DNA from: a virus
Reading direction: 5' to 3' (one strand)
DNA length: 64,000 nt
IMG/VR virus record: IMGVR_UViG_3300013101_000005
Coordinates: 1-64,000 of that record
Positions within the stretch are counted from its first letter, which is position 1. Every line of letters begins with the position of its first letter. The notes below the pieces were generated by a model. It was given only the letters and a program-made list of their open reading frames with translations. It had not been told where the DNA came from and searched no databases. A program made the position numbers and the translations under genes. Below, in pieces: positions 1-7,155 of this stretch.

Positions 1-582
1 ACTGCGTTGCGCTATTGTTCTAGAATTCAGGAACTTCAGTAGCAGTTCCGTAGGAGTATCGTTGCACTTCACTTGCCAAAAAAAAATTCTCGTCACTATT
101 TATCGTCATTGCACTACCGTTGCACAACGGTTGCAGTTAGGTTGCAGGAATCGGAATCTAAGGTTGCAACTACGTTTCACTATCGTTTCAGAAATCAGGA
201 GCTTCCGTTGCTACCACGTTGCAGTTAGCTTGCCAAATAAAATCTCGTCACTATTACTCGTCACGGCTGCAACCGAAGTGCAACTGCAACGCAACGGTAC
301 TGGAATACCCCTCCCGATAAGTGCAACCGTTGTACTGGAATAGTAGATCCGTTGCCCTGATTGGATGAATGAGGGGTTGATCCGTTGCAGTTACATTTTA
401 CCTGGCGGAGTGATGGCCAGGTCGATTGCCATATCCAAAAATGACCAGCGGGTTTTGAGAAATTTGCAGATAATCATATAGAGGATTGCATTACCCGGTT
501 TCATTTTGATTTGATTCCATTCCGTTCGGTCGGTCGGTCGGATTCTGATTCTTGCGCTGGGTCGGTCGGTTGACACAAAAAA

Positions 583-604
583 GGGGAGGGTTCAAACCCT
601 CCCC
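583..604 (-). terminator. Distal copy of twin terminator
   Basis: Read on the minus strand, this is a 22-nt near-perfect hairpin (GGGGAGGG...CCCTCCCC) followed at once by TTTTTTGTGTCA. It is the second of two nearly identical intrinsic terminators downstream of the leftward gene that ends at 657. Confidence 0.85.
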
Positions 605-619
605 AAATGACACAAAAAA

Positions 620-641
620 GGGGAGGGTTCAAACCCTCCCC
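620..641 (-). terminator. Proximal copy of twin terminator
   Basis: The same 22-nt GC-rich hairpin followed by TTTTTTGTGTCA on the minus strand, about 16 nt after the stop codon at 657. The hairpin and U-tract are duplicated as a unit of about 37 bp, giving a strong double stop for the 657-1235 gene. Confidence 0.9.
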
Positions 642-656
642 GATTGCAGTTGTTAA

Positions 657-1235
657 CTACTTTTTGTCGGCCTTCTTTGCCGCAATCGCCTCGGCTTTTG
701 CTTCCTTTTCAATTTTGGCCATTTTCGCTTTCAAGTCACCGAATCCAACCTTGCTTCCGGTTGCGGTAGTCGCAACCTTGCGACCGCGGGACTTACCGCG
801 GTTTCCGGAGAACACTTCAATCCAAGGTTTTGCAGCTTCTCCGGGCCGATGGACTCCGGCCAGTTTCCGGAAGGCATTGCGTAACCAATCCACTCTGCAA
901 CCGTGTCCAGTTTCATTGAAGGAAACAAATTCAACCGTTTTGTCGGAATCGGTTGCAATCCCTTTGCCATCCCTTTTCACTATCTGGAAGTTATCTTCCA
1001 AAACGGGGAATAACATTGCCATCTCCGCCAGTATGGCGAAGACTTCCATTTCGGTCGGATAGGCGGGTTTCGATTTCTCCTTATCCGTCCATTGCAAGTT
1101 ACCCTCTGCATCCTTCAATTGCGTCTCCATTGCGGAATCCACGATCAACCGGGAAACAGTCTTGACGGTTGCCATAGCATCGGAGTCAGTGAGGCAAAGA
1201 ATGATCGGCTGGGTTGCGGTTAACATCGTTCGCAC
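657..1235 (-). CDS. Hypothetical protein with Lys/Ala-rich C-terminal tail
   Basis: A 192-aa protein that I do not recognise. The N-terminal two thirds look globular, with a hydrophobic helix around MEVFAILAEMAMLF near residue 65. The last about 30 residues are Lys/Ala/Glu-rich and probably helical, as in some DNA-binding tails. The start is supported by GAAAGGTG about 7 nt upstream of the ATG. It is a self-contained transcription unit: an operator-like inverted repeat and a possible promoter lie upstream and twin terminators downstream. Its base composition is richer in GC than the main phage block, so it may have a different history or separate control. No function is proposed. Confidence 0.7.
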   Translation of the reverse strand: MRTMLTATQPIILCLTDSDAMATVKTVSRLIVDSAMETQLKDAEGNLQWTDKEKSKPAYPTEMEVFAILAEMAMLFPVLEDNFQIVKRDGKGIATDSDKTVEFVSFNETGHGCRVDWLRNAFRKLAGVHRPGEAAKPWIEVFSGNRGKSRGRKVATTATGSKVGFGDLKAKMAKIEKEAKAEAIAAKKADKK

Positions 1236-1253
1236 CTTTCAAGAAAGAAATCA

Positions 1254-1286
1254 AGTGTCAATCGGCTGAATTGCTCGGTTGACACT
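1254..1286. promoter_or_regulatory. Operator-like inverted repeat and possible leftward promoter
   Basis: The half-sites AGTGTCAA (1254-1261) and TTGACACT (1279-1286) form an inverted repeat with an inner CG/CG pair. On the minus strand a TATATT -10-like box (1290-1295) lies just upstream, so the repeat would overlap the start of transcription and early leader of the 657-1235 gene. That arrangement fits a repressor operator. The corresponding -35 (TGGGAA) is poor, so the promoter itself is uncertain. Confidence 0.5.
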
Positions 1287-2131
1287 TACAATATACAAGG
1301 GGTTGATTTCAGTTCCCACTTTTTTTCCATGTTTTTTTGGACCTTTTAGTTAACTTGATGCAGCAGAACAAGATACACCGAAATCTTTTTTTTTGACTTT
1401 GCTTGATTTCCTGTTTTTTACCCTACGGGAGGGTTGCAATAAACTCAAAAAACCTTGCAACCCATTGAAAACAAACAAGATACAACGTTTTGTCCATCTT
1501 GGATTGCACTAATAATCAGCATAACTCTAACAAAATCAATGGGTTACAGCGATCTAAAAAACTCGAGTTTCACTTAACTTGTTTAATCCCTTGCAGTTAC
1601 AAGAATCAACCATTGCAGACCCGCCAGGTAAACGGTTGCAATTAAAGAGCTTACATCGTTTGTTGTTGCGTTGCTTTTCGGTTGCAATTGTTTTTCCTTG
1701 ACGGTTGCGGTTGGGTAGGTTGTTTAGTTGCAATGACTTATAAGAAAACATATTCTCCCGGTTGCGCTTTGTTAATAATGACTATTATTTATAGTCGTTG
1801 TTAGGTAACGATTTAGCTTGAATTTGATATTTGAGATTGTTGCAGAGTGGTTGCGGTTGGCTAAGTCGTTGTGCCGGCATCAGTTGCACTGATTCCCCCC
1901 TTGCCAAAAATTTGATATTTGGTTGCATTGCATTTCCTCTGGCGTTACGGTATAAAAAAATCCGGAGGGTTTTGAAAAGTGGCCACGTGGTAATTTGAGG
2001 GACCGACAATTTGGCAGATAATATGACACAAGATGGCAGAACTGCCTTGTGTTTAATTATATAAAAAAATCCTCAATACTGACAAAATGACAGGACTGTG
2101 GCATGAATATTGCGTCAGTTGTGTAGTATTA
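1287..2131. other. Intergenic region with GTTGCA motifs, no gene seen
   Basis: No supported coding sequence. GTTGCA/TGCAAC recurs (about 1433, 1456, 1634, 1680, 1729, 1840, 1884 and 1920). The 12-mer CCGCCAGGTAAA near 1620-1632 is the inverted copy of TTTACCTGGCGG near 397-408. An imperfect hairpin at 2026-2052 (11 bp with a 3-nt bulge) lies about 80 nt beyond the last gene of the leftward block, but no U-tract follows it on the minus strand. Confidence 0.5.
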
Positions 2132-2326
2132 TTAGGGGCGTTTCATCCATTTTCCTTTAGGGGTCTTCTTGTATAAGACTTTTACTACATTCCATGCATT
2201 TTCTACTGATTTGTTGGGTTTGTTAACTTTTATACTTCTATTGTAGACACGAAGCCAAATATGCCTGGCCAACATAGGTAAAGCCTTTACTGATCGTGGT
2301 ATTTCATCTATATCTAGTTGTCTCAT
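2132..2326 (-). CDS. ChaB-like small protein
   Basis: A 64-aa protein matching the pattern of the ChaB family (PF06150): ALPMLARHIWLRVYN in the first half, then ENAWNVVKVLYKK and a closing GKW. ChaB was named as a cation-transport regulator in E. coli, but small ChaB-like proteins are frequent in phages and mobile elements and their role there is unclear. It is the last gene of the leftward block. Its start overlaps the upstream stop by ATGA, so it is probably translationally coupled. Confidence 0.72.
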   Translation of the reverse strand: MRQLDIDEIPRSVKALPMLARHIWLRVYNRSIKVNKPNKSVENAWNVVKVLYKKTPKGKWMKRP

Positions 2327-2583
2327 TTTGTGCCTTTTCTTTTATAAAAGTGTTTGTTTTTTGGTAATTTAATTGGTAGATATTTTATGTAGTTTCTAAG
2401 CCCTTTTTCCATTAAAAGGTCACACCATTCTTTATTCTCATTATAACTTTCTTTAAAATTTGGTATATTATCTAAACACCATTCAATATACCTAAAATCA
2501 TGACATCCAACCCAATAAAAAGTTCTTCCTCTATATTTTCCAAAAGGGAACTTCCATTTTTCTCCTAATTTAGTTTTTTTCAT
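2323..2583 (-). CDS. ExoX-like C-terminal domain protein
   Basis: An 86-aa protein with FPFGKYRGRTFYWV near residues 12-25 and DFRYIEWCLDN near 29-39. This fits the FGKYKGxxxxxV...YxxWxL pattern of the short domain found at the C-terminus of some ExoX-type exonucleases and in stand-alone phage proteins. There is no nuclease domain of its own. It lies in an ATGA-coupled run with the genes on either side. The function in phages is unknown. Confidence 0.5.
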   Translation of the reverse strand: MKKTKLGEKWKFPFGKYRGRTFYWVGCHDFRYIEWCLDNIPNFKESYNENKEWCDLLMEKGLRNYIKYLPIKLPKNKHFYKRKGTK

Positions 2584-2890
2584 TATTTTCCTTCTTTTTC
2601 CCGCTTAGATACTGATAAAGGGAAATAGATTTGGCCTTATCTTGTTTTCCATACTTTCGCAATCCTTTTGTAGGTATACTTGATTTTGCATTTCCAGGAT
2701 TACTATATATATTTTTATATATTTTTTTAGCAATACCATATCTATTGTGTGTTGTTTTTTTTGAAAGGTCTATATGGCATTTCCTACAATAAGAACTTAG
2801 TTTCCCTTCTCTAGCAGTTTGGGTTGGGAAATTTTCTATATTATCTTTGTATTCTTTACCACAACGGGCACAGTTCCGTTTAGTATACAT
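2570..2890 (-). CDS. Small zinc-finger protein
   Basis: A 106-aa basic protein with two CxxC pairs, CARC near residue 8 and CRKCH near residue 35, and a Lys-rich remainder. The N-terminus resembles the zinc-binding part of endonuclease VII/HNH-type phage proteins, but no HNH catalytic motif is visible. A ten-codon ORF with an AGAGG-type ribosome site ends in TAATG on its start codon, so translation may be coupled to a tiny leader. It may bind nucleic acid. Confidence 0.55.
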   Translation of the reverse strand: MYTKRNCARCGKEYKDNIENFPTQTAREGKLSSYCRKCHIDLSKKTTHNRYGIAKKIYKNIYSNPGNAKSSIPTKGLRKYGKQDKAKSISLYQYLSGKKKENNEKN

Positions 2891-3273
2891 TAATTATTCA
2901 CTTTCGTAACCTTAGATATCATAACCTCTTTCTGAGCAGGAACTAAGAGATAGAGAAGAGTTAGGAATCGGAGTAGGATTATTACTTAAGTTAAGGGTAA
3001 CTTGTTCTACCTTTTGTTAGCATCTTAAAGATCTTCTAGGAAGTATAATTGTAATTTATTACTTTAGTTTTAAACGATATATACTCCTATAGAGACAACA
3101 CCTAATTACTAAATTGTATCGCTTTTGTCCTGTTTAAAAACAGCCTCAAAACCATCAATTCAATCACTTCATTAAATGAAGTAAAAAAAAGTAAAGAATT
3201 AACAGTATCTTCGCTCTTTGTTCGTCAAAATACAAGTAATTTTCTTATTTTTATAGTACTGTCAGTTGTCATG
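2891..3273. other. Intergenic region inside the leftward block
   Basis: AT-rich interval without a supported gene beyond the ten-codon leader just before 2890. It contains a perfect short palindrome, ACTTCATTAAATGAAGT, near 3167-3183, next to an A8 run. On the minus strand the T-run comes before the hairpin, so it is not an intrinsic terminator in the direction of the genes. Confidence 0.4.
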
Positions 3274-4209
3274 TCATAAAGGCAGGTTTTCAATAATATC
3301 AATCCTCTCCCCCAACCATTTCACCACAGGAACGGCCATAGAGTTCCCCAGTGCTTTATATCTATGTCCATCTGGACATTCTTCTTCGCTTTTGTTTCGC
3401 CATTGTATTCTAGTGTAGTTTTTTTGAAATCCCTGAAGTTTTTCACATTCGGCAGGGGTAAGTCTTCTGACAATATCATTATAATTTACAGCCATAGGAC
3501 CTTTAGTTTCGCAAGGCATGGTTATTTCTGAGGATATTGGATCTTGTCTAGGGTGGAAGGCTATCAGGTGTCCTGCTTGGGCTTGGTTATCATCTGCGCC
3601 ACACGTTCCAACGCCGTTTGCAGTAAGTGCGGCAACTTTCTTTTCCTTGCTTTTGCTCTTTTTAGGACTCCTTTGCAGGCTTTTGGAGTCAAAGAGTACC
3701 GATGCGGGACGGGTCCAGTTTCCAGGACATGCGACAACAAAGACTCTTTTTCTTCGTTGGGGCACGCCGAAGTATTGAGCGTCAAGTGTTCTGTAAGCAT
3801 ACCCAAGCCCGAGTTCAACCAGCCCCCCGATGAAGGCTCCAAAATCCCGTCCTTTGTTAGAAGACAGGACACCGGGGACATTTTCCCAGATAACCCATTT
3901 GGGTTGTGTTGCATCAACAATTCTAAGAAACTGTAGGGCCAAGTTGCCACGAGGATCATCCATACCGTTTCTGAGTCCAGCAACTGAGAAGGACTGACAT
4001 GGTGTTCCTCCGATAAGGACATCGACATTTGCTTGTTCATCCCATTTTACTTTCGTTATATCGCCTAGGTCTGGTACATTTGGGTAGTGTTTTTGTAGGA
4101 CTTGTTTGGGGAACGGGTCATTTTCTGCAAACCAGACGGGTTCCCAGTTTAGATGTTTCCAAGCCACAGAGGGGGCTTCGATACCTGAACATATAGTACC
4201 ATATTTCAT
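3274..4209 (-). CDS. dcm: DNA cytosine-5 methyltransferase (Dcm type)
   Basis: Transfers methyl from SAM to C5 of cytosine in DNA; in phages this usually protects against host restriction. Motifs are in canonical order: I near the start (GTICSGIEAPSVAW), IV with catalytic Cys in GGTPCQSF (about residue 71), VI ENV (about 109), VIII QRRKRVF (about 151-157), IX RRLTPAECEKLQGF (about 248-261) and X ALGNSMAVPVV (about 286-296). The target-recognition stretch is short, giving about 311 aa in total. The ATG at 4209 is preferred over an in-frame TTG; it overlaps the upstream stop in TGATG. Confidence 0.93.
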   Translation of the reverse strand: MKYGTICSGIEAPSVAWKHLNWEPVWFAENDPFPKQVLQKHYPNVPDLGDITKVKWDEQANVDVLIGGTPCQSFSVAGLRNGMDDPRGNLALQFLRIVDATQPKWVIWENVPGVLSSNKGRDFGAFIGGLVELGLGYAYRTLDAQYFGVPQRRKRVFVVACPGNWTRPASVLFDSKSLQRSPKKSKSKEKKVAALTANGVGTCGADDNQAQAGHLIAFHPRQDPISSEITMPCETKGPMAVNYNDIVRRLTPAECEKLQGFQKNYTRIQWRNKSEEECPDGHRYKALGNSMAVPVVKWLGERIDIIENLPL

Positions 4210-4340
4210 CAATCGTCTTTACGTTCTTCCATTTCATCGACACGTTTTTTTAATTTAAAGTGTCTCCAAACCAACCAGCCCACTAACCCGATACCTCCAA
4301 TAAAGGCAACTCCCATAAACACATTAACAATAACAAACAT
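4209..4340 (-). CDS. Single-pass small membrane protein
   Basis: A 43-aa reading frame, short but convincing. It begins with about 25 hydrophobic residues (MFVIVNVFMGVAFIGGIGLV and on), followed by a charged cytoplasmic-like tail rich in Lys, Glu and Asp. AAAGGATG lies about 8 nt before the ATG, and the stop overlaps the methyltransferase start (TGATG). The role is unknown. Confidence 0.7.
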   Translation of the reverse strand: MFVIVNVFMGVAFIGGIGLVGWLVWRHFKLKKRVDEMEERKDD

Positions 4341-4351
4341 ATTTCATCCTT

Positions 4352-4561
4352 TCAGTCATATTCAGCCGCCAGTTCTAGATCATCTTTAAGTGCTTCTACT
4401 TCTGTTTTAAGAGATAGTATTTCTCTTTCGTATTTATCTACGATTTCCAGTATCTCTTCGGATTTCATATAAATACCTAGTCCATTTAGACTTAGATTAA
4501 AGGAGGCTACGCCGAATTCATTAATAAAGACAACCGGATTATACCTTCTAAATTTATACAT
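4352..4561 (-). CDS. Hypothetical small protein with C-terminal coiled coil
   Basis: A 69-aa protein with heptad-like C-terminal Glu/Lys/Leu spacing (EILEIVDKYEREILSLKTEV). The ATG at 4561 is chosen because GGGAAG precedes it and it overlaps the upstream stop by 8 nt; an in-frame TTG at 4588 is less likely. One of a run of tiny accessory genes; function unknown. Confidence 0.6.
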   Translation of the reverse strand: MYKFRRYNPVVFINEFGVASFNLSLNGLGIYMKSEEILEIVDKYEREILSLKTEVEALKDDLELAAEYD

Positions 4562-4766
4562 TTTCTTCCCAATCGGCACATCGTTCAAACCACTGAAAAT
4601 AGCAATTATGGCATTCTCTTATAAGCCACTCTACGCTGCTTCCATCTATAGCTTCTCTACAGTCATAGGAGACATTAGCTCCTTTACCATTACATTTAGG
4701 GCAGAAACAGGTTTCATTGTCGTATTCCGGTAATTTAGAAACATCTTGTGGTACAATTGGTATCAT
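4554..4766 (-). CDS. Small zinc-ribbon protein
   Basis: A 70-aa protein with two Cys pairs typical of a zinc ribbon, CPKC near residue 22 and CHNC near 52, separated by a short acidic stretch. It overlaps its neighbours by 1 and 8 nt, so it is part of a coupled operon. It may be a protein- or nucleic-acid-binding adaptor; no family is recognised. Confidence 0.6.
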   Translation of the reverse strand: MIPIVPQDVSKLPEYDNETCFCPKCNGKGANVSYDCREAIDGSSVEWLIRECHNCYFQWFERCADWEENV

Positions 4767-4972
4767 TAGAAGAACAGCCTTTCACTATTAGGAACATTAT
4801 ATTTATCTTTTTTGAGTCTTTCTAGTTCGTCTATTCTATCTTCATGTTCGCCTAGTTTTTCTATAGTTTTTTCTAGATGATTTACAGTTCTTTCCAGTTG
4901 TTTTTCAAGCCATTCTAGTCTTTTTAGAGTATCTTTTGGTGTAGTATTGTATACTGGTAGTTTATCATTCAT
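4766..4972 (-). CDS. Small coiled-coil protein
   Basis: A 68-aa protein that is almost entirely a predicted coiled coil, with repeating Leu/Glu/Lys heptads (LKRLEWLEKQLERTVNHLEK). It overlaps the preceding gene by ATGA and the following gene by 1 nt. Function unknown. Confidence 0.6.
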   Translation of the reverse strand: MNDKLPVYNTTPKDTLKRLEWLEKQLERTVNHLEKTIEKLGEHEDRIDELERLKKDKYNVPNSERLFF

Positions 4973-5298
4973 TCTTCATCCTCCGTAATAAATACATTAA
5001 CTTTTATATATTTTTTACTATAATCTACATTTCCTGGTAGTATTACAGGTCCTATATCATATTCTGTTTCTTTATTATTTCCACCACATCTTTTCATACT
5101 AGTTTGGAAGGCTATTAGTGGTTTTGGAAAGTTTGTTTTATTTTCTAGTTTATAGGGGCATTTTGAATGTGAGCAGGGGTATGTAGCCCCGCAGCTATCA
5201 CATATATCATGCATAGAGTTGCATGGTTCTGACATACACCTATCAAACCAGAAGTTTTTTGATCCACACGCTTGACATTTTTTATAACCTGTTTGCAT
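4969..5298 (-). CDS. Cys-rich zinc-binding hypothetical protein
   Basis: About 109 aa with many cysteines in CxxC spacing: CQACG near the start, then CNSMHDICDSCG and CSHSKCPY. This suggests two treble-clef or ribbon zinc sites in the first half. The second half is a plain acidic tail. Which of the GTG at 5307 or the ATG at 5298 is used is unclear, since neither has a good Shine-Dalgarno. It overlaps the preceding gene. Confidence 0.55.
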   Translation of the reverse strand: MQTGYKKCQACGSKNFWFDRCMSEPCNSMHDICDSCGATYPCSHSKCPYKLENKTNFPKPLIAFQTSMKRCGGNNKETEYDIGPVILPGNVDYSKKYIKVNVFITEDEE

Positions 5299-6028
5299 TT
5301 TTTTCACTTTTTGTTAGGGGCCGATGTAAAGAAATAATTTTAAACAGATCCCAATGCAATTCAGAATATGCACCAGAACCATCACCATCTTCCCTTAACC
5401 GATTTCTCACCGCCGCCAGCCGTGACTGTAGTTCCTCACGTTCTTCTATTATTGTGTCAATAGTTTCATGCAGGCTTTTTGCTCTCAGTACCCATTCGGC
5501 TTTTTGTGAGTCTGCGTATTTCTGAAGGTTGGCAAGGGCATAGGACGCATCTTGTCGGTCACGCTCTGATTCATCACGCTCTGCCTCAAGTTCTTCTATA
5601 TGGCATTTATGAGATTGATTAAATTTGGTTTCCGGGTGTGCCCCAGATGAATCACATTTGAAGTACCCGCCGCCGATAGAAGCCTCTGCTCCGCATTTAG
5701 GACACGTTTCCATCACACCTTCCCCTTCTTTATTATCATCCAGAACAACATCAATTCTATCCCTCAATCGACCAAGAATATGCGCATATGCTTTCCAATC
5801 ACTACTGTCATTTTTTGCTAGTAATTCATCTGCACATTCTAATGACAGTAGTTTTCTAGCTTCTCTAATTTCTTCCAACTTTTTATGAGATCTAGCCAGC
5901 CACGTATTAGCATCAAAAAGCTGGGCTTCAAGTTCGGCAATATGGGCGGTTGTGTTCATGTGATCATCACACCACTTACTATTTATCATGTGCGGATGTT
6001 TGTTTCCACATCTACTACACTCTTCCAT
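5282..6028 (-). CDS. Zinc-ribbon and coiled-coil protein, two repeats
   Basis: A 248-aa protein built as two zinc-finger-plus-coil modules. The first has CSRCG at the N-terminus, then a helical stretch containing ADELLAKN. The second has CPKCGAEAS near residue 107 followed by GYFKCDSSG, then a long coiled coil. It may be a fusion of two small genes of the kind found on either side. The ATG at 6028 is preferred (GAAGG upstream) over an in-frame GTG. No known family. Confidence 0.6.
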   Translation of the reverse strand: MEECSRCGNKHPHMINSKWCDDHMNTTAHIAELEAQLFDANTWLARSHKKLEEIREARKLLSLECADELLAKNDSSDWKAYAHILGRLRDRIDVVLDDNKEGEGVMETCPKCGAEASIGGGYFKCDSSGAHPETKFNQSHKCHIEELEAERDESERDRQDASYALANLQKYADSQKAEWVLRAKSLHETIDTIIEEREELQSRLAAVRNRLREDGDGSGAYSELHWDLFKIISLHRPLTKSEKNANRL

Positions 6029-6030
6029 CA

Positions 6031-6246
6031 CTACACCTTCTCTCGTCCAGCCAACAGTTCCTTTATTGACATCATAAACTCATAATCATTAATTCTTTCA
6101 TCAATCCACGAGTCACAGGTATAACCTATAGATTTCAGTAAGAAACTCATTTTGTTACATTCGGCCTCAAGGTTGGAGATAATGGATGTTGGGCATTTTT
6201 TATCATGCCCCATTTCGTGTGGCCATGAGCAATAGATACAATTCAT
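6031..6246 (-). CDS. Small Cys-containing protein ending in an LLAGREK tail
   Basis: A 71-aa protein with CIYC near the N-terminus and a further CP at about residue 18, possibly a minimal zinc site. The C-terminus, KELLAGREKV, resembles the LLAKRKG tails of the next three upstream genes. It overlaps its upstream neighbour by 4 nt. Function unknown. Confidence 0.6.
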   Translation of the reverse strand: MNCIYCSWPHEMGHDKKCPTSIISNLEAECNKMSFLLKSIGYTCDSWIDERINDYEFMMSIKELLAGREKV

Positions 6247-6428
6247 TCCCCCACACCCTTCCGTTTAGCTAGAAGTTCACTTAACCACTTACCAATGTCT
6301 TTGGATAGTTGTGGATTAACATCTTTAATACAAAAAGCGTATTCACTGAGTGCATTCATTGATGCGTATCCGTATTCATCATCTTTTGTCGGGTTTAGCA
6401 CAAAATATTTCATTAACAGGCCATCCAT
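6243..6428 (-). CDS. Small protein with LLAKRKG tail
   Basis: A 61-aa hypothetical protein. The C-terminus reads WLSELLAKRKGVGE and matches the tails of its operon neighbours, while the rest of the sequence does not. AGGGA lies about 9 nt before the ATG. No known domain. Confidence 0.6.
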   Translation of the reverse strand: MDGLLMKYFVLNPTKDDEYGYASMNALSEYAFCIKDVNPQLSKDIGKWLSELLAKRKGVGE

Positions 6429-6433
6429 AACAG

Positions 6434-6919
6434 CTATCCCTTTCGTTTGGCTAGAATTTCAGCTAAAAGGCTAAGAGGGGGATCTCCAACTTCATTTAGT
6501 TCCAGCCACCCCTCAACTCTTTCAAGCAGAGCATTAGCCCTTTCCAACTTAACCTCTAGCCCACGGTTTTCCATAATCAATTTATCGTGACAATCAATAT
6601 CTTCCCCTATGATTTTTGATTGTTCCAGTGATTCTGAATAAGAAGCATCAAGTAATTCTTTTAGATCCACATATGTTGCTCTATAAGCATCTGCATCATA
6701 TTTTGTTCTTTGCAATTTTACATGTAATCTAACAGCTTCTTTTTGAAGTGTAAGAGATTCTCTTTCTTTAATGAGGTAGCTTCTATTTAGGGCTTTGAGT
6801 GCCTTCTTCCTCCTGCCGGATTTCGCTTTAGTAATGTCTAGTTCTGTACGACATTCGTTAAGTGCATCCCCGAACCTTTTCACTTCTTCATATAATGCTT
6901 CTTCTTTTCTAGTTCTCAT
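6434..6919 (-). CDS. Coiled-coil protein ending in ILAKRKG
   Basis: A 161-aa protein that is predominantly coiled coil (residues about 5-135, Lys/Glu/Leu-rich). A short linker with paired prolines leads to the terminal peptide LLAEILAKRKG, shared with adjacent genes. It overlaps the upstream gene by 4 nt. Perhaps a scaffold or oligomeric adaptor; no function assigned. Confidence 0.6.
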   Translation of the reverse strand: MRTRKEEALYEEVKRFGDALNECRTELDITKAKSGRRKKALKALNRSYLIKERESLTLQKEAVRLHVKLQRTKYDADAYRATYVDLKELLDASYSESLEQSKIIGEDIDCHDKLIMENRGLEVKLERANALLERVEGWLELNEVGDPPLSLLAEILAKRKG

Positions 6920-7155
6920 GTTTGGTTCCTATTCCTTTTAGCCAATATGTTTTGAACTGCTTTAGCCAACAACCCAGCCCCTCCACCCTTATATTTATCA
7001 ACACAACCCTCAACCTCATCTAGCAAGATATATGCCATATCTCTTTCGTTACGTATACGCAGTAACAATTTATCATAGATATCCTTGGAATTTTGCATAT
7101 CTGCTCTAGCCAGATTAACAAGATCCATTAGGTCTTCTTTAGACATATTAATCAT
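6916..7155 (-). CDS. Small helical protein ending in ILAKRN
   Basis: A 79-aa helical acidic/basic protein with a Gly-rich linker (KGGGAGLLAKAV) before the tail QNILAKRNRNQT, a variant of the shared tail. A strong GGAGGAGG sequence 7 nt upstream fixes the start, which overlaps the upstream stop as ATGA. Confidence 0.6.
   Translation of the reverse strand: MINMSKEDLMDLVNLARADMQNSKDIYDKLLLRIRNERDMAYILLDEVEGCVDKYKGGGAGLLAKAVQNILAKRNRNQT

Larger units (their letters stand above)
1..656. repeat. Non-coding GTTGCA-rich left region
   Basis: No convincing gene is seen here. The hexamer GTTGCA or its complement occurs about eleven times between 61 and 389 (for example 61, 119, 130, 141, 163, 218, 268, 279, 285, 322 and 384), where chance predicts less than one. 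A longer degenerate unit containing TCTCGTCACTATT followed by TCGTCA occurs near 87-106 and 243-262. GGTC-rich short repeats lie near 527-570. The open frames that cross the region are built from the repeats and lack ribosome binding sites. Function unknown; an array of protein-binding sites or an origin are possibilities only. Confidence 0.6.

Noticed and set aside
62-343. 93-residue plus-strand open frame
   Set aside because: It is made of the GTTGCA repeat region, has no ribosome binding site and no protein-like pattern.
391-576. 61-residue minus-strand frame
   Set aside because: It starts inside the tail of the twin terminator and reads through GGTC-rich repeats.
607-1062. 151-residue plus-strand frame
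   Set aside because: It is antisense to the better supported 657-1235 gene, which has a ribosome site, operator and terminators.
1554-2009. Two minus-strand frames of 65 and 74 residues
   Set aside because: Both lie in the hexamer-rich non-coding interval, with repeat-derived composition and no ribosome site.
2026-2052. Hairpin as terminator of the leftward block
   Set aside because: The stem has a 3-nt bulge and no U-tract follows on the minus strand; kept only as part of the intergenic description.
3044-3049. Perfect TATAAT on the plus strand as promoter
   Set aside because: No -35 at usual spacing and no rightward gene follows.
3564-4040. 158-residue minus-strand frame inside the Dcm gene
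   Set aside because: Shadow frame of the methyltransferase, which carries all conserved motifs in the other frame.
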